This document shows positions 59,430-64,000 of a stretch of DNA of 64,000 nucleotides, in pieces; position 1 is the first letter of the stretch; each line of letters begins with the position of its first letter. The stretch is taken from positions 46,426 through 110,425 of the forward strand of contig NZ_AFJI01000056.1 of NCBI RefSeq assembly GCF_000264785.1, written 5' to 3'. Source of the stretch: Edwardsiella ictaluri ATCC 33202. Its GTDB lineage: Bacteria; Pseudomonadota; Gammaproteobacteria; Enterobacterales; Enterobacteriaceae. The position numbers were made by a program, and so were the translations under genes. The notes below the pieces were generated by a model that was given only the letters and a program-made list of their open reading frames with translations, made no database searches and was not told where the DNA came from.

Positions 59430-60254
59430 GTGAATAAGAGAACGTCTCTAATGTCGCAGAGCGTGTGCGGCGCGACGACCGTTCCGGTCTGGCCACGTAC
59501 CGAGCCGAGTGAGCAGCGGCCAGACTGGGTCGCCAATGAAGTTCCGGTCGCGCTGGTCTATAACGGTATTTCTCACGTGGTGATGATGGCATCACCCAAG
59601 GAGCTGGAGGCGTTTGCCCTGGGCTTCTCCCTGTCAGAGGGGATCATCCGTTCGCCGCAGGATATCTACGGCATGGAGGTTCAGACGGCCTGTCATGGGC
59701 TAGAGGTTCAGATAGAGCTTTCCAGCCGTTGTTTTATGGCGTTGAAGGAACGTCGTCGCTCGCTGGCTGGCCGAACCGGTTGCGGTGTGTGCGGTGTGGA
59801 GCAGATTGGCGATGCGCTGCGCCCGCTGGCGCCGTTGCCGTTTCGCCAGCGTTTCGATCTGGCTGTGCTGGACGGTGCGCTGGCGCGCCTGCGTGAGGTG
59901 CAGAGCATCGGTAACCTGACTGGCTGTACCCACGCCGCCGCATGGCTTGACGGCAAGGGCGTGCTGCAGGGTGGCTGCGAGGACGTGGGGCGTCATGTGG
60001 CATTGGATAAGCTGTTGGGCCTGCGTGCTCGCCAGCCTGGGTGGCAGGCCGGCGCGGCACTGGTCTCCAGCCGCGCCAGCTATGAAATGGTACAGAAGGC
60101 GGCGATGTGTGGGGTGGAGATCCTGTTCGCCGTCTCCGCGGCGACCACGCTGGCCATTGAAGTGGCTGAGCGCTGCAATCTGACGCTGGTGGGGTTCTGC
60201 CGTCCCGGAAAGGGAACTATTTTTACCCATCCCCAGCGTCTGCGCGCTGTCTGA
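59430..60254 (+). CDS. fdhD: FdhD, sulfur transferase for formate dehydrogenase
   Basis: A 274-residue protein (E. coli 277). Catalytic loop cysteines in [29 protein letters not shown] near the N-terminus, and GCTHAAAW and [20 protein letters not shown] in the core. It transfers sulfur from IscS to the Mo-bis-MGD cofactor. Start GTG at 59430 gives MNKRTS, like the E. coli MNK; ATG at 59451 (MSQSV) is the alternative, because the SD for the GTG is weak. Confidence 0.94.
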   Translation: MNKRTSLMSQSVCGATTVPVWPRTEPSEQRPDWVANEVPVALVYNGISHVVMMASPKELEAFALGFSLSEGIIRSPQDIYGMEVQTACHGLEVQIELSSRCFMALKERRRSLAGRTGCGVCGVEQIGDALRPLAPLPFRQRFDLAVLDGALARLREVQSIGNLTGCTHAAAWLDGKGVLQGGCEDVGRHVALDKLLGLRARQPGWQAGAALVSSRASYEMVQKAAMCGVEILFAVSAATTLAIEVAERCNLTLVGFCRPGKGTIFTHPQRLRAV

Positions 60255-60345
60255 GTTATGACCGCATGCAGCGGTTTTCTCCGCAGCCGTTGCCCGCTAT
60301 AGTGGCGGTTGGAAAATCCTTTACCCCTAATCTGGAGCTATCGTC

Positions 60346-61020
60346 ATGCGCTATCCCGAAGTCTACGTTGGTCGCTGTGCACCTTTTATCGGCGGTAAAA
60401 GCAGCGCTATCGTTAAGCGCCAGATGACCGATACCCTGGCGCTGCTGCGTCTGGGTCTGGCCGGGGATGAACAGGCGGAATCGCAGGTACACGGCGGCGC
60501 CGATCGGGCGCTGTGTCACTATCCGCGCGAGCACTATGATTACTGGCGACAGACCTATCCTCAGCAGGCGGAGCGCTTTGAGGCCGCGGTCTTCGGTGAA
60601 AACCTGTCGACCATCGGGATGGATGAGACGTCGGTCTTTATCGGCGATATTTATCGTTGGGGCGAGGCGCTGATTCAGGTGACTCAGCCGCGCTCTCCCT
60701 GCTACAAGCTGAATCAGATGATGGAGTTAGGCGATCTCTCCCTGCACATGCAGCAAAGCGGCCGCTGTGGCTGGCTGTACCGCGTCGTGGCGGAAGGGCG
60801 GGTTGGCGATCGCTGCCCGCTGGAGCTGGTGTCGTGCAACGGCGATATCAGCGTGGCGCAGTGTATCGCCATTGTTTTCCACATGCCGTTCGATGAAGCG
60901 GAGTACCGCCGCTTGCTGGCCTGCGCCGGGCTCTCCGCCAGCTGGTGCAAGACATTGCAGAATCGCCTACTGCACGGGCGCATTGAAGATATGAACCGGC
61001 GTTTGTTCGGGCGGGGGTAG
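60346..61020 (+). CDS. yiiM: YiiM, MOSC-domain protein (6-hydroxylaminopurine resistance)
   Basis: A 224-residue protein, same length as E. coli YiiM. MOSC core FGENLSTIG and GDIYRWGEALIQVTQPRSPC, whose conserved Cys binds the molybdenum cofactor, followed by YKLNQMMELGDLS. In E. coli it reduces N-hydroxylated bases and N-oxides and protects against base-analogue mutagenesis. GGAG at 60332 and ATG at 60346. Stands alone after fdhD, sharing the Mo-cofactor theme. Confidence 0.94.
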   Translation: MRYPEVYVGRCAPFIGGKSSAIVKRQMTDTLALLRLGLAGDEQAESQVHGGADRALCHYPREHYDYWRQTYPQQAERFEAAVFGENLSTIGMDETSVFIGDIYRWGEALIQVTQPRSPCYKLNQMMELGDLSLHMQQSGRCGWLYRVVAEGRVGDRCPLELVSCNGDISVAQCIAIVFHMPFDEAEYRRLLACAGLSASWCKTLQNRLLHGRIEDMNRRLFGRG

Positions 61021-61056
61021 CGCCGGCCCCGTGGAATGCAGGTCGGCGGCGGTGGA

Positions 61057-61683
61057 TCAGAGATACAGGGAGCGGACGATCAGAAAGTGTCCGACGAAGT
61101 AGCCGAAGGCGATGAGAGCACCGGCGGCGCGGAAGTGAGTGCGGAAGCGGTCGATAAGCCAGACGGCATTGGCCAGTAGCAGCAACCAGGCACCGAGCAG
61201 CAGGGAGAACCCCTGATCGTCACCGCGGGTGAAGTACTGGGCACCGGCGATCCATACCATCACCAGCATCATCGCCACGTAGGTGGTCACGGGCCAGCGC
61301 AGGGTCTCCAGAGGTCCCCAGATGATGGCCAGCAGCAGCACACCGATGGCCAGCAGGATCAGCAGCGGCGGCCAGTACAGGGTCAGGGTCATGGCGCTGG
61401 CAAAGCTGATGGTATACAGCAGCTGGGAGAGAAACAGCGCACCGATGGCATACAGCATCCGTTCACGCGGCAGCAGCAGCAGGGCGTCCGCCGCCAGGGT
61501 GGCCAGCAGGCCCAGCAGAATGAAATAGCCGCCGGGTCCCAGATGTGGTGCGTTCCAACCCAGCATCAGCAGCAGTAGCAGGGTCAGGGGTTTAAATAGC
61601 CAGCGTTGCCAGCCAGGACCTCGGTAACTGGCGTCGACGTACAGCCAGCCGGAAAATAGAACCGCCAGAAATGCCCAACTCAT
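61057..61683 (-). CDS. yhhN: YhhN, TMEM86/lysoplasmalogenase-like membrane protein
   Basis: A 208-residue protein with about seven to eight membrane segments, Leu-rich, starting MSWAFLAVLFSGWLYVDAS. The family region GDALL is replaced by LAADALLLLPRERMLY. Family members in animals hydrolyse lysoplasmalogen; the substrate of YhhN in bacteria is not known. In E. coli it also lies near yhhM, yhhL and rsmD. Confidence 0.88.
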   Translation of the reverse strand: MSWAFLAVLFSGWLYVDASYRGPGWQRWLFKPLTLLLLLMLGWNAPHLGPGGYFILLGLLATLAADALLLLPRERMLYAIGALFLSQLLYTISFASAMTLTLYWPPLLILLAIGVLLLAIIWGPLETLRWPVTTYVAMMLVMVWIAGAQYFTRGDDQGFSLLLGAWLLLLANAVWLIDRFRTHFRAAGALIAFGYFVGHFLIVRSLYL

Positions 61684-61877
61684 GCAGCCTCCTAACCTAG
61701 GGTGTGGGGATCGGCGCCACGCGCCAAAGAGTCCATGTTCTGAGTGTAGGGGATGGCGTCGGGGGCGACAATGGTTTCCCGCTGCCGATGCAAAGGCGAT
61801 GCTCCCTATGTTAGGCTGTGGGCGCGCCCGTCGGGCGATTGTGTTAAATGTCTTAACGGAGGAGTCGACGCCGTATC

Positions 61878-62195
61878 ATGTCCAGTCAGCCGCTATACCG
61901 TATCCAGTTCATGAATAACGGAAAAAACTATCAGCTGTACGTGCGGGAAATCATACAGAGTCCGTTGTTTGGCTTTATTGAGATCGCGGATTTCGTCTTT
62001 GGCAGCCACGGCTCGCTGCTGGTCGATCCGAGTGAAGAGAAGCTGAAGAGCGAGTTCGCCGGGGTAACGCGCAGCTATATCCCGATTCAGGCGGTGATCC
62101 GTATCGATGCCGTGACCGAGCGCGGCAGCGCCCGCATTTCTGATCTGGCTGATAATGTGGCGGTATTTCCGCTATTTAACGGGAAGAAGTCCTGA
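61878..62195 (+). CDS. DUF1820 family protein
   Basis: A 105-residue hydrophilic protein: YRIQFMNNGKNYQLYVREI, ADFVFGSHGSLLVDPSEEKL, and YIPIQAVIRIDAV, typical of DUF1820. Function unknown; members are common in gammaproteobacteria but missing at the E. coli locus. GGAGGAG precedes at about 17 bases; ATG 61878 is the first in-frame start. Its stop overlaps the next gene (TGATG), so it is translated together with yhhM. Confidence 0.87.
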   Translation: MSSQPLYRIQFMNNGKNYQLYVREIIQSPLFGFIEIADFVFGSHGSLLVDPSEEKLKSEFAGVTRSYIPIQAVIRIDAVTERGSARISDLADNVAVFPLFNGKKS

Positions 62196-62551
62196 TGGAG
62201 CGCACGCCGCTGTTTTTTATCATCGTGGTGGCCGCGATCGTGCTGCTGGCGACCCAGCGCTTTGTTCAGCAGCGGCGCCAGGATGCCGCCAACGATGCCG
62301 CGCCACTGCAGATCCTGCGGGTGACTCTGACGGAGAAGCGCGCGCTGCCGTCGCCGCTGCGCTCGCGCCAGCGGGAGGAGATCGTCGCTGAAACGGTACG
62401 CTATACGCTGCTGTTCAGCGGCGAGGGCGGGGGTGCACCGCTGCGCTTTACGTTGCCCGGGCGTGACTGCGCTGTGCTGAGACCGGGAGTGCAGGGAACC
62501 CTGCGCGTACAGGGTAGCCGGTTTATCGACTTTACGCCGGATGCTGCCTGA
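62195..62551 (+). CDS. yhhM: YhhM (DUF2500), membrane-anchored protein
   Basis: A 118-residue protein with one N-terminal membrane anchor (LFFIIVVAAIVLLAT) and a small soluble beta domain (RFTLPGRDCAVLRPGVQGTL; GSRFIDFTPDAA). It matches E. coli YhhM across its length. Function unknown. Overlaps the DUF1820 stop by one base. Confidence 0.88.
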   Translation: MERTPLFFIIVVAAIVLLATQRFVQQRRQDAANDAAPLQILRVTLTEKRALPSPLRSRQREEIVAETVRYTLLFSGEGGGAPLRFTLPGRDCAVLRPGVQGTLRVQGSRFIDFTPDAA

Positions 62552-62562
62552 GCGGTATCCGT

Positions 62563-62838
62563 TTACTTTTTTTGGCGCGGCGGTTGTTTCTTTTGCCAGG
62601 CGAGCAGCTCGAATACGCCGAACAGAAAGATGCGCAGTTCCAACCAAAAGCCGAGCTTGCGCTGTTCCAGCGGTAGGGTGCTCTTCAGCATGGTGACCTG
62701 CAGGCCGTGCATCAGCACCATAAAGACCATCGCTACGTTGACGAAGATGTTCAGCGGGCGCGGAAATGCGTGCAGCAGGTTGGCCAGCATGAATCCCCAT
62801 ACACCCAGCATCAGCAGGCGGCCGATATTAATCCACAT
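62563..62838 (-). CDS. yhhL: YhhL (DUF1145), small membrane protein
   Basis: A 91-residue protein (E. coli 89) with two membrane segments (LLMLGVWGFMLANLLHA and NIFVNVAMVFMVLMHGLQVT) and a Lys/Arg/Gln tail. Its start lies inside the end of rsmD (11-base overlap), so both are one operon as in E. coli. Function unknown. Confidence 0.92.
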   Translation of the reverse strand: MWINIGRLLMLGVWGFMLANLLHAFPRPLNIFVNVAMVFMVLMHGLQVTMLKSTLPLEQRKLGFWLELRIFLFGVFELLAWQKKQPPRQKK

Positions 62839-63439
62839 GGTTGTCTCCCTCGTTTTGCTCTGTTACCTGGCGCCGGTATAGCCGGTAGGCGACCTGTCCG
62901 GCGACCTTTTCACGCTGTAACGCCCAGCTGGCCGGAGTGGCCAGGGCAGGGCTGTCAGCCTCACACTCGACATAAATCCAGGCGTCCGCCGCCAGCCAGC
63001 CGTTCTGCTCCAGCAGTGTCAGCGTGTCGTTCAGCAGCCCCTTGCGAAAGGGCGGATCGAGAAATACCACCTGATACGGTGTTCCCCTTTGCGCCAGGAA
63101 GCGCAGTGTATCGGTATGGATCACCTCAAGCTGGGGGGCGTTGAGCAGGGCCGCGTTTTTGCGCAGCCCCGCTGCCACGAGGCGATCGGCCTCCAGCAGG
63201 GTCGCGCGTGCTGCATAGCGTGAGACGGCTTCAAACCCCAAGGCGCCGCTGCCGGCGAAGGCATCCAGACACTGGGTATCGTGCAGGATCGGTGCCAGCC
63301 AGTTGAACAGGGTTTCACGTACCCGGTCGGTGGTGGGGCGGAGGCCCGGGCTGTCCGGCACCGGCAGTTTGCGGCCGCGCCACTGTCCGGCGATGATGCG
63401 GATCTGGCCGCAGGATTGTGCGTGAGGTTTTTTTGCCAT
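62828..63439 (-). CDS. rsmD: RsmD, 16S rRNA (guanine-966-N2) methyltransferase
   Basis: A 203-residue methyltransferase (E. coli 198). RIIAGQWRGRKLPVP near the start, TTDRVRETLFNWL, SAM site DAFAGSGALGFEAVSRYA, and the catalytic motif DPPFRKGLL. It methylates G966 of 16S rRNA in the assembling 30S. Start at 63439 (MAKKPHAQS) by homology; the frame is open to 63640. Divergent from ftsY, as in E. coli. Confidence 0.96.
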   Translation of the reverse strand: MAKKPHAQSCGQIRIIAGQWRGRKLPVPDSPGLRPTTDRVRETLFNWLAPILHDTQCLDAFAGSGALGFEAVSRYAARATLLEADRLVAAGLRKNAALLNAPQLEVIHTDTLRFLAQRGTPYQVVFLDPPFRKGLLNDTLTLLEQNGWLAADAWIYVECEADSPALATPASWALQREKVAGQVAYRLYRRQVTEQNEGDNHVD

Positions 63440-63840
63440 GTAATCTGTTAGTGTCGTTGGGGAAACAGTGAGTGGAGTCAGACGGATGTCTGTCCTACGT
63501 TCGCCCGCTATCGGAGTCGGCGGCAAAGTGGATGCGAGCACGGCGTAGGCCGTAACATACGGTTTAATGGCCTGCTCTGCCGCTTTCACCATGTGCGCTG
63601 GCCAAAAATGCCGCCTGCGGTATTCTCGGACGCAGGCCAAACACAGCCTAATCCTTTATTGATTGAAATGCCACCCGAAACCCGGTTACATCCATGTTGC
63701 GAGCGATGGTTAAGTGATAAACTCAGTCTTTGATATTTTTTAAACCGAATTGGTGTCTCTCGCCGCGCGGCCTTGCCCGCGCCAGCTAACGGCGGGAGTT
63801 CGCTTATAGCCTTGATTTGAGGCGGGAGTAGAGTCGTAAG
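63440..63840. other. Divergent rsmD/ftsY intergenic region
   Basis: About 400 bases. The last 100 before ftsY are AT-richer and must hold its promoter, with AGTAGAG at short spacing before the ATG. No clear operator or gene; the frames on the minus strand are unlike anything known. Confidence 0.5.
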
Positions 63841-64000
63841 ATGGCAAAAGATAAGAAACGTGGATTTTTCTCCTGGCTGGGATTTGGCCGACAGCAGGAA
63901 GATCAGCCTCAGGAGCACGCACCCGAGCAGGTGCTGGATCGCGAGCCCGAGCAGGCAGTTCCTGCCGCCGATCCCGCGTCTGTTTCCAAACCTTGCGCAG
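63841..64000 (+). CDS. ftsY: FtsY, SRP receptor (N-terminal 53 codons; continues past window)
   Basis: MAKDKKRGFFSWLGFGRQQ opens the acidic, Glu/Gln-rich A domain typical of enterobacterial FtsY, and the sequence runs off the window edge. The GTPase NG domain is not visible. FtsY docks signal-recognition-particle-ribosome complexes at the membrane. Placement opposite rsmD is as in E. coli, where ftsE and ftsX follow. Confidence 0.92.
   Translation, partial: MAKDKKRGFFSWLGFGRQQEDQPQEHAPEQVLDREPEQAVPAADPASVSKPCA

Overview
The window reads as a chromosomal segment of an enterobacterium. Gene content and local order follow the E. coli 77-80 min region (uhp, tRNA-Pro(CGG)-dpp, bcs-yhjK-dctA-yhjJ-kdgK-yhjH, gor, prlC-rsmJ-dtpB-uspAB-pitA, asd, yhhNML-rsmD-ftsY), with blocks that lie elsewhere in E. 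coli (ddlA, cdh, pldB-yigL, fdoGHI-fdhE/fdhD, yiiM). High GC coding sequence, a Salmonella-type mgtB, a uhpABC locus and many decayed accessory loci suggest a Hafniaceae-like genus such as Edwardsiella. That name is a guess, since no rRNA or other taxonomic marker is present.

Layout. 1-4.9 kb: the 3' part of a chemoreceptor gene, then the hexose-phosphate sensing system uhpABC without the transporter uhpT. 5.0-5.4 kb: two tandem tRNA-Pro(CGG) genes, each with its own promoter and terminator. 5.4-12.2 kb: a YeaK-type deacylase, then the complete dipeptide ABC operon dppABCDF. 12.2-15.7 kb: a wrecked cellulose operon in which only bcsZ is intact, between fragments of bcsB and bcsC. 16-24.2 kb: yhjK/pdeK, dctA, yhjJ, kdgK, pdeH (with a textbook sigma-28 promoter) and cdh. 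24.4-31.6 kb: a LeuO-like LysR regulator ended by a 246-bp mini-IS5, ddlA, a small lipoprotein, a complete chemoreceptor, gor and rlmJ. 31.8-35.2 kb: a HIT protein, then prlC-rsmJ. 35.2-41.3 kb: remnants of a sugar-kinase/isomerase pair, an uncharacterised two-component system, gdhA and dtpB. 41.5-46 kb: uspA, uspB, a decayed neurotransmitter-type symporter, an IS3-family remnant and pitA. 46.2-51.2 kb: mgtB with a long leader, the iron-responsive small RNA ryhB, a decayed LytS/BtsS-type kinase containing a hexanucleotide expansion, and asd. 51.5-60.3 kb: pldB-yigL, then fdhE and fdoIHG (selenocysteine formate dehydrogenase-O) divergent from fdhD. 60.3-64 kb: yiiM, yhhN, a DUF1820 gene coupled to yhhM, yhhL, rsmD and the start of ftsY.

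Functional themes are nutrient and ion uptake (peptides, C4-dicarboxylates, phosphate, Mg2+), c-di-GMP breakdown tied to motility, redox and respiratory enzymes, and RNA modification. The accessory history is mainly loss: cellulose synthesis, a sugar kinase pathway, an amino-acid-type symporter and a pyruvate-type sensor kinase are all broken, several next to IS debris. I found no phage, CRISPR array, toxin cluster or clearly new multi-gene system. The best leads are the decay scars, the amber-interrupted secreted ORF upstream of mgtB, and the unassigned two-component pair next to gdhA.
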